A stretch of 64,000 nucleotides of DNA from contig JAWKJY010000006.1 of assembly GCA_041393535.1 (NCBI GenBank), positions 212,006 to 276,005 of the forward strand, read 5' to 3'. Numbering within the stretch: position 1 is the first letter of the stretch; every line of letters begins with the position of its first letter. Made by a program: the position numbers and the translations under genes. The notes under the pieces are model-generated. The model was not told the origin of the DNA and made no database searches. It saw only the letters and a list, made by a program, of their open reading frames with translations. Shown here one piece after another: positions 41,944 through 50,096 of this stretch. Source of the DNA: JAWKJY01 sp041393535. GTDB taxonomy: Bacteria > Actinomycetota > Thermoleophilia > Gaiellales > Gaiellaceae.

Positions 41944-42042
41944 GTGAACCTGTACACCCGCCCGATCCGCCAGCTGACCGCCCGCAAGCGCCGGATCCGC
42001 CGTCGGCGGTGCCAGGCGAAGCCGAACCGCACCAGGAGGTGA
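41944..42042 (+). CDS. Very basic 32-aa peptide
   Basis: GTG 41944 to TGA 42040-42042 encodes a peptide with 'QLTARKRRIRRRRCQAK', 13 of 32 residues Arg or Lys. Its end contains the AGGAGG that serves as ribosome binding site for the excisionase. It could be a leader that couples translation, or a nucleic-acid-binding microprotein. Confidence 0.4.
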   Translation: MNLYTRPIRQLTARKRRIRRRRCQAKPNRTRR

Positions 42043-42044
42043 GC

Positions 42045-42248
42045 ATGGAGCGGTTGCTGAACGCGCGCGAGCTCGCCGACCTGCTCGGCATGAGCCAGGA
42101 CTACGTGTACGAGCTCGCGGCCTCGGGCGAGCTGCCGTCGTTCAAGATCGGCGGCTACCGGAAGTTCCGGGCGAGCGACGTCGAGCAGTGGCTGGAGAGG
42201 CACCGCGAGGGCGCGCGGGTCGTTGCGCTCGAGCGGCGGAGGGCGTAG
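42045..42248 (+). CDS. Excisionase (Xis), HTH_17
   Basis: This 67-aa protein has AGGAGG directly upstream. 'LLNARELADLLGMSQDYVYE' then 'LPSFKIGGYRKFRASDVEQW' is the MerR-like winged helix of AlpA/Xis proteins. It lies 22 bases before the integrase and directs excision by bending DNA at attR/attL. Confidence 0.8.
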   Translation: MERLLNARELADLLGMSQDYVYELAASGELPSFKIGGYRKFRASDVEQWLERHREGARVVALERRRA

Positions 42249-42270
42249 AGTCGCGCCCCCGGGACAGGCC

Positions 42271-43353
42271 ATGGCGAGCATCGAGAAGTACCGGACGAAG
42301 GACGGCGACCGCTACGCCGTCCGCTGGCGCGACCACTCCGGCCAGCAGCGCTGGCAGGCCGCGGGCCCGCGCCGCAAGGACGCCGAGCGGATCCGCGTCG
42401 AGCTCGAGCGGCGACTGCTGCTCGGCCCGCTCTACCAGGCGCCGCCGGAGACGCTCGGCGCGTTCCTCGAGGGCTGGCGCGACCGCTACCGGCAGAAGGT
42501 GCGCCCGTCGACGTTCCGGCGCTGCCTCGAGGCGCTCCCCCACCTCGCACCGCTCGAGCCGCTCCTGCTCGAGCAGATCACGTTCGCCGACGTCGACGAC
42601 CTCGTCCACCGCGTCGCCCGAGACGCGCCCCGCCAGGCGGAGATCGCGCTCGCCCACCTCAAGCAGGTGCTCCGCGAGGCCCGCGAGCGCGGCCAGGTCG
42701 TCGACGACGCGCTCTTCCGCGTCCGCCTCGGCCGCCGCGACCGCCGCGAGACCCGGTTCCTCACCTGGGCCGAGGTCGACGAGCTCGCGCACTGGACCGC
42801 CGTCCCCTACGGCAACCTCGTCCGGCTCGCCGCCCTGACCGGACTCCGGCAGGGCGAGCTGTTCGCGCTCACCGACCGCAACGTCGACCGCGCCGCCGGC
42901 GTGCTCCGCGTCACCCACACCGCGACCGAGACCGGCCTCACCCCGCCGAAGACCCGCGCGTCGCGCCGCACCGTCTCCCTCTCCGACCACGCGCGCCGGA
43001 TCGTGCTCGAGCAGCTCGCCGCCCGCGAGCCGACCCGGAACGGCCTCGTCTTCCCCAGCCCCGACGGGCACACGCTGCACAAGTCGAACTTCAACAGCCG
43101 CGTCTTCCGGCCCGCCGTGAAGCGCGCCCGCCTCGACGGCGTCCGCTTCCACGACCTCCGCCACACCTACGCCGCGCTGATGATCGCCGCCGGCGCCCCG
43201 GTCAAGCTGCTCCAGGACCAGATGGGCCACACCAGCGCCCGCATCACCCTCGACCTCTACGGGCACCTCTACCCCACCGGGTTCGCCGACATCGGCCACG
43301 CGCTCGACCGGCTGATCGACCAGGAGGTCGACGAAGGGCAGGCGGCGCGATGA
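42271..43353 (+). CDS. int: Prophage tyrosine integrase
   Basis: This 360-aa protein has an N-terminal arm-binding domain ('IEKYRTKDGDRYAVRWRDH'), a SAM-like core-binding domain (about 65-150), and a catalytic domain. The catalytic domain shows 'LTGLRQGELFALTDRN' (catalytic Arg), 'VRFHDLRHTYAALMIAAG' (His-x-x-Arg), 'DQMGHTSARITLDLYGHL' (His and nucleophile Tyr). It lies about 0.6 kb from the intact tRNA-His, where the attachment core is found. Confidence 0.92.
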   Translation: MASIEKYRTKDGDRYAVRWRDHSGQQRWQAAGPRRKDAERIRVELERRLLLGPLYQAPPETLGAFLEGWRDRYRQKVRPSTFRRCLEALPHLAPLEPLLLEQITFADVDDLVHRVARDAPRQAEIALAHLKQVLREARERGQVVDDALFRVRLGRRDRRETRFLTWAEVDELAHWTAVPYGNLVRLAALTGLRQGELFALTDRNVDRAAGVLRVTHTATETGLTPPKTRASRRTVSLSDHARRIVLEQLAAREPTRNGLVFPSPDGHTLHKSNFNSRVFRPAVKRARLDGVRFHDLRHTYAALMIAAGAPVKLLQDQMGHTSARITLDLYGHLYPTGFADIGHALDRLIDQEVDEGQAAR

Positions 43354-43838
43354 CCGCCGCGATCTTCGGGCTGGTCGGCGTGCTCGTCGGAGCCGTACTC
43401 GGCCCGCTCGCCCGCGCCTGGGTAGAGCATCGCATCCAGCGGGGCCGTGCCAGGAACGAGTTCCGGGTCGCCTGCAAGCTCGTCGCCGCAGAGATCTCTT
43501 GGGCTCGAGCGAACTGCGAGCTGGCAGACGAGCGCGACGAATGGTCTTACGTGGCCAAGCGAACGACGGAACGCCCGGACGTCCCCGAGATCCGTCGCTC
43601 GCTCGCAGACGGTCTGTCCGTAGACGACTTCATCCACCTCGAGTGGCTATACGAGAAGATCCAACTCACTACCCTCGTCGCCGACAAGGCCGTGGCCGAC
43701 GAGATGCCGATGGAGCAGCAAGACCACGAGACGTTGCGCAGCCTGATCGGCCAGATCACGGAGAGCCTCGAGGGGCTCTTGAAGGTCGCCCGCCAAGAAG
43801 AGCGGCGGATCATCGGGTGGCACCGATTCGATCGATGA
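43350..43838 (+). CDS. Single-span membrane protein at the prophage end
   Basis: This 162-aa protein starts with ATG overlapping the integrase stop. Residues 4-22 form a membrane span ('AIFGLVGVLVGAVLGPLA'), followed by a helical cytosolic domain ('FRVACKLVAAEISWARANCE', 'DFIHLEWLYEKIQLTTLVA'). Codon use is less GC-biased than its neighbours, suggesting a recently acquired moron. A defence or exclusion role is possible but not shown. Confidence 0.58.
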   Translation: MTAAIFGLVGVLVGAVLGPLARAWVEHRIQRGRARNEFRVACKLVAAEISWARANCELADERDEWSYVAKRTTERPDVPEIRRSLADGLSVDDFIHLEWLYEKIQLTTLVADKAVADEMPMEQQDHETLRSLIGQITESLEGLLKVARQEERRIIGWHRFDR

Positions 43839-43879
43839 ACGCGACAAGGCCGAAGAGGTGTGTGGTCCTGGTGGGGTCC

Positions 43880-43908
43880 CTGGCCGCCCGCGTGGCGGGC
43901 GGGGCCAG
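43880..43908 (-). terminator. Hairpin downstream of tRNA-His
   Basis: CTGGCCGCCCGC and GCGGGCGG(GG)CCAG pair with a two-base bulge. It starts 21 bases beyond the 3' end of the tRNA. A similar, partly decayed hairpin at 4372-4398 occupies the same place beside the other attachment core. Confidence 0.6.
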
Positions 43909-43929
43909 GAACTGCCTGCATCTGCGAGG

Positions 43930-44003
43930 GGTGGCCGAGGGGACTCGAACCCCCGACAACCGGGACCACAACCCGGGGCTCTACCAACTGAGCTACGGCC
44001 ACC
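43930..44003 (-). tRNA. tRNA-His (GTG)
   Basis: On the minus strand the cloverleaf is complete. Acceptor GTGGCCG pairs with CGGCCAC, with the extra G-1 opposite discriminator C73 that is specific to tRNA-His. The D arm contains AGCTCAGTTGGTAGAGC, the anticodon stem CCGGG/CCCGG has loop TTGTGGT, and the T arm contains GGTTCGAGTCC. CCA is not encoded. It contains the prophage attachment core, so its 3' half is presumably phage-derived. Confidence 0.95.
43951..43971 (-). repeat. Right prophage attachment core inside tRNA-His
   Basis: This is a 21-base exact match to 4434-4454, covering the 3' side of the anticodon arm, variable loop and 5' side of the T arm. Right of it the tRNA is host sequence. 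Left of it the acceptor side and hairpin are probably supplied by the prophage. Confidence 0.7.
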
Positions 44004-44073
44004 GTGGGCCTCGTCACGATAGCGGAACCCCGTCCGGGCGGCACCGCGGGCCAGTGCTACGGTGGCGCCGCAC

Positions 44074-44146
44074 GCGCCTGTAGCTCAGTGGATAGAGCGG
44101 CGGCCTTCTAAGCCGCGGGTCGGGGGTTCGAATCCCTCCAGGCGCA
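44074..44146 (+). tRNA. tRNA-Arg (TCT)
   Basis: The cloverleaf is complete. Acceptor GCGCCTG pairs with CAGGCGC, the D arm contains TAGCTCAGTGGATAGAGC, the anticodon loop CTTCTAA gives anticodon TCT, and the T arm contains GGTTCGAATCC. The discriminator is A and CCA is not encoded. It lies 70 bases from tRNA-His and is divergent from it. The second integrative element begins right after its 3' end. Confidence 0.95.
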
Positions 44147-44205
44147 TCCTTGTAGTGCCTGCTAATCAGCACTTTCCGGCATCAGACCGCGATAGCCAGG
44201 CGCAG

Positions 44206-44227
44206 AACGTGTCCCAAACGTGTCCCA
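44206..44227. repeat. Tandem 11-bp repeat upstream of integrase
   Basis: AACGTGTCCCA occurs twice without spacer, 60 bases after tRNA-Arg and 24 bases before the integrase start. The spacing of one helical turn suggests binding sites for the integrase arm domain or a regulator. Confidence 0.7.
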
Positions 44228-44251
44228 GAAGTGGGCTACGATGCATAGCCG

Positions 44252-45448
44252 ATGGCTCGCATCGCCGGTCCCAGCCTCGTCTCCGGAAACATCTACGTGA
44301 CCGAGCGCCAGCGGGCCGGGAGGGTCTGGTACCTCCGCGCCCGGCTCGGCGACGGACGCGAGGTTCGCCGACGCATCGGGCCCGACTGGTCTGGCTCGGG
44401 TCGCCCGGCAGCTGGCCACTACACGCGTAAGACGGCCCAGGCTGTGCTCGACGAGCTGCTTGTCGAAGCGCGCCGCGGCACGCTGCCGATCAGGGAGAAG
44501 TCGGGCGCGACCTTCGCCGACGCGGCGGCCGAGTGGCTTCGGTACGCCGAGCACGAGCGCGGGGTGAAGCCGTCGACGCTTCGCGACTATCGGACGTCCG
44601 TCCGCGCCTACCTGCTGCCTGCGTTCGGTCATCTCGCGCTCGAGGACGTGACGCCCGACCGGATCGACCTGTGGCGGTCTCGCCTGCTCGCCGAGCGTCG
44701 CCTGTCGCGGCGCACGGCAGAAGGTGATGATCAACCTCCACGGATCTTCGCGCGTGCCAAACGCGTATGGCGGCTGCCGGCGAACCCGGTGGACGACGTC
44801 GAGCGAGTGCAGGCGCCTACTCGGGGGCGTTCGACTTCTTCAGTCCCGAGGAGGTCTGGGCCCTCGTTCGCGCGACGCCGTCGCAGCAGGACGCCGCGAT
44901 GTTCCTCACAGCAGCGTTCACGGGCTCAGCCCGGCGAGCTCGTCGCGCTGCGCTGGCGCTCCGTCGACTTCGTGAACGCCGCCGTGCGAGTCATCGAGTC
45001 GTACTCCCCGCACGGCGCCCTCACCACGCCGAAGAGCCGCCGCGCACGCGTCCCGCCTCTGGTGGACGATGTCGCCCAGGCACTCGCCCAGCTCGCACAT
45101 CGGGAGCTCTTCGCCGGGCCCGATGATCTCGTCTTCCCCAGCGACCTCGGCGAGTTCCAGGATGGAAGCGCTGTCCGGAAGCGATTCATTCGGGCGCGCG
45201 ATCGAGCGGGACTGCGACCACTTCGCTTCCACGACCTGCGCCATACGTTCGGGTCGCTCGAGGTCCGTACCGGAACGATCGTCGAGGTTCAGGCCTGGAT
45301 GGGCCACAGCTCTCCCACGGTGACGGCGCGGTACCTGCATCACCGCCCACGGCACGACGAGGCGGCGCGCCTCGGAAAGGCGTTTGGCCGTGGATCCCCC
45401 GAGCACGACCTAGGTCGCAGGTCGCTGCGCGAACCGCCGCGCGAGTGA
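44252..45448 (+). CDS. int: Tyrosine integrase of the second element (compensating frameshifts)
   Basis: 'RAGRVWYLRARLGDGREVRR' is the arm-binding part and 'VKPSTLRDYRTSVRAYLLPA' the core-binding part. The catalytic part reads 'GELVALRWRSVDF' (the Arg preceded by a damaged segment), 'LRFHDLRHTFGSLEVRTG' and 'WMGHSSPTVTARYLHHRP'. Between about 44720 and 44935 the sense moves out of frame and back twice ('KVMINLHG', 'FSPEEVWALVRATPSQQDA'). The whole frame stays open at 398 aa. Such paired indels look like read errors. It follows tRNA-Arg directly. Confidence 0.82.
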   Translation: MARIAGPSLVSGNIYVTERQRAGRVWYLRARLGDGREVRRRIGPDWSGSGRPAAGHYTRKTAQAVLDELLVEARRGTLPIREKSGATFADAAAEWLRYAEHERGVKPSTLRDYRTSVRAYLLPAFGHLALEDVTPDRIDLWRSRLLAERRLSRRTAEGDDQPPRIFARAKRVWRLPANPVDDVERVQAPTRGRSTSSVPRRSGPSFARRRRSRTPRCSSQQRSRAQPGELVALRWRSVDFVNAAVRVIESYSPHGALTTPKSRRARVPPLVDDVAQALAQLAHRELFAGPDDLVFPSDLGEFQDGSAVRKRFIRARDRAGLRPLRFHDLRHTFGSLEVRTGTIVEVQAWMGHSSPTVTARYLHHRPRHDEAARLGKAFGRGSPEHDLGRRSLREPPRE

Positions 45449-45668
45449 GGACGTCCGACGGCCGGAGACCCACTGCTCGAGATCCGCGCGGACGAACCGA
45501 ACATGCTTGCCGATCCGATGTGCGGGATCTGCTGGCTGCGGACGTACTCGTACACGGAGCTGCGCGGATGCCGAAGAGCCGCGCCATGTCCTCGGCGCGC
45601 AGAAGCGGCTCGGATAGGGGCGTCGGCACGGCACTAGCCAGCGAGTCGTCACCGGGAAGGAGCGACAT
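45410..45668 (-). CDS. Excisionase-like HTH protein (frameshifted)
   Basis: From ATG 45668: 'SEPLLRAEDMARLFGI', then in a second frame 'VYEYVRSQQIPHI', then in a third 'RIGKHVRFVRADLEQWVSGR', ending at 45410. Joined, this is a complete HTH_17 excisionase of about 85 aa. Two indels are implied. It is convergent with, and overlaps, the integrase. Confidence 0.62.
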
Positions 45669-47030
45669 CAGCGGCTCCCGACCTCGAGCCCGGGCGAATC
45701 TCGATCGGGGCTCCGCCAGAAGCGCGCCCTGAACGACCTTGCCGCCGCTGCTGGTGAGTACCCGCACGTTTCAGCCACGGCCTGGATGGCGTCCTCCTGC
45801 TCGAGCGGAGAGCCGGGCTGGGAGCCGCCTGAGCCAGCGGCCGGCTCGGGCGAGGCCTCCCGGCGGGCGAACGGGTCGTCGCCAACCCCGCGTGCGTGCT
45901 CGAGCGCGCGCCAGATGATCCCGCACACCGCTTCGCCGATGAGCGATCGGAATGCCCCCACGCCTTCGCTCGCGACGAGTGCGTCGGGATCTTTGTGCGC
46001 GCCCAGGCGGCCCGGGTCGAGGACGAGGACGGACGGCGCATCCGTCGCTCTCCCGGCGGCCTCGACGGCGCGCGCCGTGGCTTCCCGCCCAGACGCATCG
46101 TTGTCGAGCGCAAGAACGACCCGCTCGACGCCCCGCCGTACCAGCAGCTCGAACGCCGCTGGCTGCATGCCTGTCCCGCCCAGGGCGGCTGCGTTCTCGA
46201 ACCCCCGAGCGCGGAGCTGATGCACGTCCATGAGCCCCTCGACCAGCACGAGGCTCGATCGATCCGATGTGGGGCCGGCGATTGCCGACGAGGCGCCGTA
46301 CGGGAGGAGCCCCGAGCGAGAGGCACCGCGCAGATACAGGTACTTGGCGTCCGGCTCGGCGTCTTGATTGATGGTTCGCGCCCACAGCGTCCGGACGCGG
46401 GCGCGCTCGTCGCGCCACGCACCGACGATCCGCCCGGGCCAGCGTCCATCCGCGAGAACGCCTGACGCCTGGATCTCGTCGCGCGTGTACCCGAGGCCCT
46501 GGAGCGCCTCGTCGGTGCGAGCGGGGCGGGCGCCAGTCCCAGCCCGAGCCGCTCGAGCGACTCGGGCGGGAATGCTCGCTCCTCGACGAGGTAGGCGCGG
46601 GCGGCCGCGCCGCGTTCGCCAATCAGCTCCCGACGGCTCAGGACGAAGAAGTCGTGGAGCAGGTCAGCGCGTCGATCGGTGGGCCGCGGGGTGGCGGCGA
46701 ACTCGAATCGAGCCCGGCCCGCCCGGCGAGGGTGCGCACGGCATCGGCGAACGCGGCGCCACGCGGCGGGTCGCCGCCACTGACGTACGCCGTCCAGAGT
46801 GTCGGGCCGGCCCCGTGGACGAGGAAGCCGACGGGAGCGTCCCCGTGCGCGACCACGCGGTCGGCGCGCACACCGAGCAGGTGATGCGTCAGCTCGTCGT
46901 TCGTCGCGATCCAGCCGTCCCGGTCGCGTCGCCACCCGAACTCGGGGAAGGCGCGATCCAGCTGGCCCGCGAGCGCGGGGAGCACCTCTTCGGTGTAGTA
47001 GGCGAGGAGCGAGCGTGACCGGTCATGCAT
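45668..47030 (-). pseudogene. DnaG-like primase with TOPRIM domain (several frameshifts)
   Basis: ATG 47030 opens 'RSLLAYYTEEVLPALAGQLD' and a domain without the CHC2 zinc finger ('RRDRDGWIATNDELTHHLLG'). A primase core follows ('ARAYLVEERAFPPESLERLG', 'LGLAP'), then TOPRIM: 'LVEGLMDVHQL' with the catalytic Glu, and 'VVLALDNDASGREATARAVE' with DxD. It would prime replication of the excised element. At least three indels separate the pieces. Its stop overlaps the excisionase start, so the genes form one leftward operon. Confidence 0.65.
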
Positions 47031-47074
47031 TGGGCGCCTCCACGATCGCCGATCAGAAGCGCCACTATAGCAAC

Positions 47075-47094
47075 ACTATGCGTATTTGCATAGT
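47075..47094. promoter_or_regulatory. Inverted repeat upstream of the primase gene
   Basis: ACTATGC, six bases, then GCATAGT make perfect 7-bp arms. CACTATAGCAACACTATGC just before it repeats the half-site CACTAT. The stretch is AT-rich and lies 45 bases upstream of ATG 47030, so it probably holds the promoter and operator of the leftward replication operon. Confidence 0.6.
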
Positions 47095-47135
47095 CTACGG
47101 ATCTACATCTCCCAGTCCTCCGGGCCCTCCCAGGT

Positions 47136-47403
47136 TCACTGCGACCCGCTCCACGACAGCCCCGACACGCGCCCGGCGATCGCGGCCCGAAACGCCCCGA
47201 GCCCGACCGCGAGCGCCTCGTCGAGCGTCGGCGCCTCCACCTGACACGTCACTCCGAGCCGACCCCGGTCCTCCGCGACGTGCGACAGGCCGACGGAGGC
47301 CGAGCAGGCGGCCCGGCGACGCGTAGACGATCTCCGCGACGCGATCGAGCTCTTCGTCGTCGACCGACGCCGCGGTCTCGAGGTGCAACGTGTACTCGGG
47401 CAC
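47136..47403 (-). CDS. Paralogue of the prophage protein at 30476-30784 (frameshifted)
   Basis: ATG 47403 opens 'MPEYTLHLETAASVDDEELD', then 'RVAEIVYASPGRLLG'. After an indel near 47300 it continues 'SVGLSHVAEDRGRLGVTCQV', 'EAPTLDEALAVGLGAFRAAI' to the stop at 47136, 89 aa. The match to the prophage protein is clear in motif order and spacing. It lies next to an Lsr2-like gene instead of a HicA-like gene. Confidence 0.58.
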
Positions 47404-47418
47404 CGGTCGCGCCGAGCC

Positions 47419-47618
47419 CTACTCGGCGCCCTTCGGCTTGCGGCCGCGGCGGGCCACCTTGACGCCCTTCTTCGCAAGATCCTCGGCCTCCTCGGCCGTC
47501 GCGTCGATCTCGAAGATCCCACGGCGCGCGTCCTCGAACGTGATCTTGATCTTCGCGCCCTTCCCTCCGCGATCTCCTTGCCGGACAGGTCGGACACGAA
47601 CACGGTCTTGCGGGCCAT
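47419..47618 (-). CDS. Small Lsr2-like protein (frameshifted)
   Basis: ATG 47618 gives 'MARKTVFVSDLSGKEIAEG'. After one indel near 47565 it continues 'KGAKIKITFEDARRGIFEID', 'ATAEEAEDLAKKGVKVARRG' and 'RKPKGAE'. The layout (short beta domain, then a basic RGRKPKG AT-hook-like tail) matches the dimerisation domain and hook of Lsr2-type xenogeneic silencers, in miniature. Such proteins coat foreign AT-richer DNA. Confidence 0.62.
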
Positions 47619-47772
47619 CGCAGCTCATTCCTCCTGGATGCTCGTCGCCACGACGAGACACCGGGATCGCGCGGCTCGCGTGACAGTCGCCGGACGGGAT
47701 GCCCGACGGTCGCCTCGATTGTAGGCGGTTCTGCAACGTTCGATCAGATCAGATCGCGATAGAGTTCAGCCG

Positions 47773-48063
47773 ATGCGCTCCGCCCGGATCATCCGCGAGG
47801 CACGCCTCCGGGCCGGCCTCACCCAGGCCGAGCTCGCCGAACGCTCCGGCCGCGACCGCACCGTCGTCGCCCGCTGGGAGCAAGGCCTCGTCGCACCCAG
47901 CGTCGACACCCTCGTCGAGCTCGTCCGCGCCTGCGGCTTCGAGCTCCCACTCGAGATCGTCCCCCTCGACGACACGAACGAGACACAGCTCAAGAACGCA
48001 GCGCGCACCCCACCCGACCGACGGCTCGACGCCATGCTCGACCGCCTCCGCCAGGGAACCTGA
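47773..48063 (+). CDS. XRE-family antitoxin-like HTH protein
   Basis: This 96-aa protein: 'SARIIREARLRAGLTQAELA', 'ERSGRDRTVVARWEQGLVAP', 'SVDTLVELVRACGFELPLEI' is a full XRE helix-turn-helix. Its stop overlaps the start of the nucleotidyltransferase gene (TGATG), a usual layout for antitoxin and toxin. The upstream GATCAGATCAGATCGCGAT may hold the operator. Confidence 0.75.
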   Translation: MRSARIIREARLRAGLTQAELAERSGRDRTVVARWEQGLVAPSVDTLVELVRACGFELPLEIVPLDDTNETQLKNAARTPPDRRLDAMLDRLRQGT

Positions 48064-48572
48064 TGGCCCGGGCCCGCTCCGCCCCACCCCCGTTCGACCC
48101 GCGCGCCCTGATCGCCACCCTCGAGCGCCACCGCGTCGAGTACGTGATCGTCGGCGCGCTCGCCCGCGTTCTCCACGGCACGACGGAGACCACCGACGAG
48201 CTCGACATCGTCCCCGCCACCAAGGAGCGCAACCTCCAGCGGCTCCAGAAGGCCCTCGACGAGCTCGCGCCCGAAGCCAGCATCGACGCCGCCACGCTCC
48301 CCGAAGCCACAGATCCGGTGACCCGCCTGCGGACACGCCACGGCACGCTCGCCATCGCCGTCGAACCCGCAGGCACGCGAGGGTACGACGACCTCAAGCG
48401 AGCAGCCAGCCGCGAGCACCTCGGCGAGGGCCTCCGCCCCCAGGTTGCATCCAGCGGCGATCTAGGCCGCATGCTCAACACCCTCCGACGCGACGGCGAC
48501 CTCGACCGCCTCCGCCAGCTCCGCCGCGCCGAGGAGCTCCAGCTCGCACTCGGACGCGGGCTCGAACGCTGA
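48063..48572 (+). CDS. Nucleotidyltransferase toxin-like protein
   Basis: This 169-aa protein: 'YVIVGALARVLHGTTETTDE' followed by 'LDIVPATKERNLQRLQKALD' resembles the MNT/AbiEii nucleotidyltransferase core, with GA in place of GG and one of the two usual Asp residues replaced (ETTDELDI). 'LDRLRQLRRAEELQLALGRG' ends it. Such enzymes modify tRNA or proteins with nucleotides and are neutralised by the cognate HTH partner. Probable two-gene toxin-antitoxin or defence unit. Confidence 0.65.
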   Translation: MARARSAPPPFDPRALIATLERHRVEYVIVGALARVLHGTTETTDELDIVPATKERNLQRLQKALDELAPEASIDAATLPEATDPVTRLRTRHGTLAIAVEPAGTRGYDDLKRAASREHLGEGLRPQVASSGDLGRMLNTLRRDGDLDRLRQLRRAEELQLALGRGLER

Positions 48573-48585
48573 TCCAGGCCGAGCC

Positions 48586-48976
48586 GTGGCCGAGATCCAG
48601 TTCGTCGTCGCGGACTACCCGCCGGCCAAGAACGAGGCGAAGTCCATGCTCGCGGTCGGGCACCAGCATGCCGACCGCGTTCTGGCGTTGCTCGACGCTG
48701 CGAGCCGCGCGCTACCCCCACACACGTCCTCGCCGCTGTTCGGCTCGTCGTCGCTCGGCTTGGAGCTGATCGTCGCCCTACGCCGCCGCCGTCCGACGCG
48801 GACGAACTACCCGGAGGTGTCGCCGACGTGCTCGAGGCCAAGACGAGGCGAGGCGACCTGCCTCACCTCGGGGGTCTCGCTGCGCTCGCGCTTTACGACA
48901 ACGACAAGCAGTTCCAGACCGTCCACACTACGAGTACCGGCCAGGTAGCCCGATCCACTACCAGGTTCGGATCTGA
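48586..48976 (+). CDS. RusA-like conserved protein (frameshifted)
   Basis: GTG 48586 opens 'MAEIQFVVADYPPAKNEAKS'. The remainder alternates frames: 'HADRVLALLDAASRAL', 'SSPLFGSSSLGLELIV', 'GVADVLEAKTRRGDLPHLGG', 'LAALALYDNDKQFQTVHYE' and 'YRPGSPIHYQVRI' before TGA 48974-48976. The order (N-terminal beta, then TNY/GGVADVLE, then a DND motif) resembles RusA-type Holliday junction resolvases. About 130 aa with two or three indels. Confidence 0.5.
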
Positions 48977-49022
48977 CTCTGACCTAACTCCGTCGGCGTA
49001 CAGCCCTCGCGCACCAGCCTCG

Positions 49023-50087
49023 CTACGGGCGGCCCGACAGGTTCCAGCGCACCCACCCGGTCGGCGTGACGTAGCCCGCCAGCGGCCGGACGTTCGAGCC
49101 ACCGCCGCTCGCCGAGCACTGGACGATCAGGCCGTTGCCGAGCCAGAGTGCGACGGCCGTCCGCGCCGCCGCCGTGGCCGAAGAAGATGAGGTCGGCTGG
49201 TTGGTAGCCACCTGCCGGCGGGTCGGGCCCGACGCCACGCACGACGCAGGCGCTCGTCGCCGGCTCCCCGAGATCGGAGTAGCCCGTTGGCGTGGCCACT
49301 GCTGGACGGTCACGATCGACGTCGATGCCCGCCTGCGCGAACGCCCAGCGCGTGAACATCGAGCAGTCGCAGCTCCCGCCCACCGACCACGGGACTGCAT
49401 GTCGACGATCGAGCCGCCGCGGTCCGTCGTTGGGCCCTGGCCATAGGTGAACGAGCCGACGTGTTCCACCGCCCAGGCTGCTGCGGCCGACGAGCCGGCG
49501 CGAACGCGCCGCGGTACTCGTCGGCCTTGGCGAGGACGGCGTCCACATACCAGTCGGCGTGGTTGTAGGCGAAGATCGCGCGCGTAGGCTGGCGCCGTTC
49601 GCGCGCAGGTAGCGACCCGCCGCGGCGATCGCGTCGGCTGTTCCAGACGTCGGCGAGTTCGTCGCCGTCACCATCGGTCGCGTAGCCCTCGGACACCTGC
49701 GCGGTCGGAGGCCCAATCGCAGGGAGCCTGAGCGCCGGCGTCCCGGCTCGCCAGGTCAAGCCGAGGAACTGCATCGGGCCGGTCGCGCCGGCCGAGTTGA
49801 CGGTGCCCGGCGGGTTGCATCCCGCCTCGACGAGGCGCCCGTGATCGCACTCGATCTTCCCGATGGCTGCGGAGAACCGCCCAGTCCAGCTGCCAGCGCA
49901 GAGCAGCACGCTGGTAGTGGGGCCAGGTAGCCGGTTGAGACGTCAGCGACTGCGACAGCCGAGGGAACGTGCTTCGCCACGGCCTGCGCTGCCGCCGACG
50001 AGCGCGCCGGAGGACGATCACGAGTAGACCGATGAGGCCTCGCTGTTCCGCTAGCGCAGAGGTACCGACACGTCGGCGACGCACCAT
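49023..50087 (-). pseudogene. Transfer-type peptidoglycan hydrolase: transglycosylase plus NlpC/P60 (frameshifted)
   Basis: From ATG 50087 an N-terminal anchor ('RGLIGLLVIVLRRA') is followed by a lytic transglycosylase domain: 'IGKIECDHGRLVEAGCNPPG' with the catalytic Glu, 'NSAGATGPMQFLGLTW', 'AIFAYNHADWYVDAVLAKAD'. An NlpC/P60 domain then shows 'VGGSCDCSMFTRWAFAQAG' with the catalytic Cys and 'VALWLGNGLIVQCSASGGG'. Such fusions are VirB1-like proteins of actinobacterial conjugation systems that open the wall. At least four frame changes occur. It belongs functionally with the 60-kb operon. Confidence 0.65.
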
Positions 50088-50096
50088 GGCGCCCAA

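Larger units (their letters stand above)
4434..43971. mobile_element. Siphovirus-type prophage integrated in tRNA-His
   Basis: The limits are the two 21-bp copies of the tRNA-His core. The integrase (42271-43353) and excisionase (42045-42248) lie next to the intact tRNA. Inside is a full set of HK97-type head, long non-contractile tail, lysis, regulation and replication genes. There is no tail sheath, so a siphovirus is inferred. Late genes read leftward and early genes rightward from the control region near 33.87 kb. Cargo includes Ku, a DNA methyltransferase and several membrane proteins. Confidence 0.85.
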
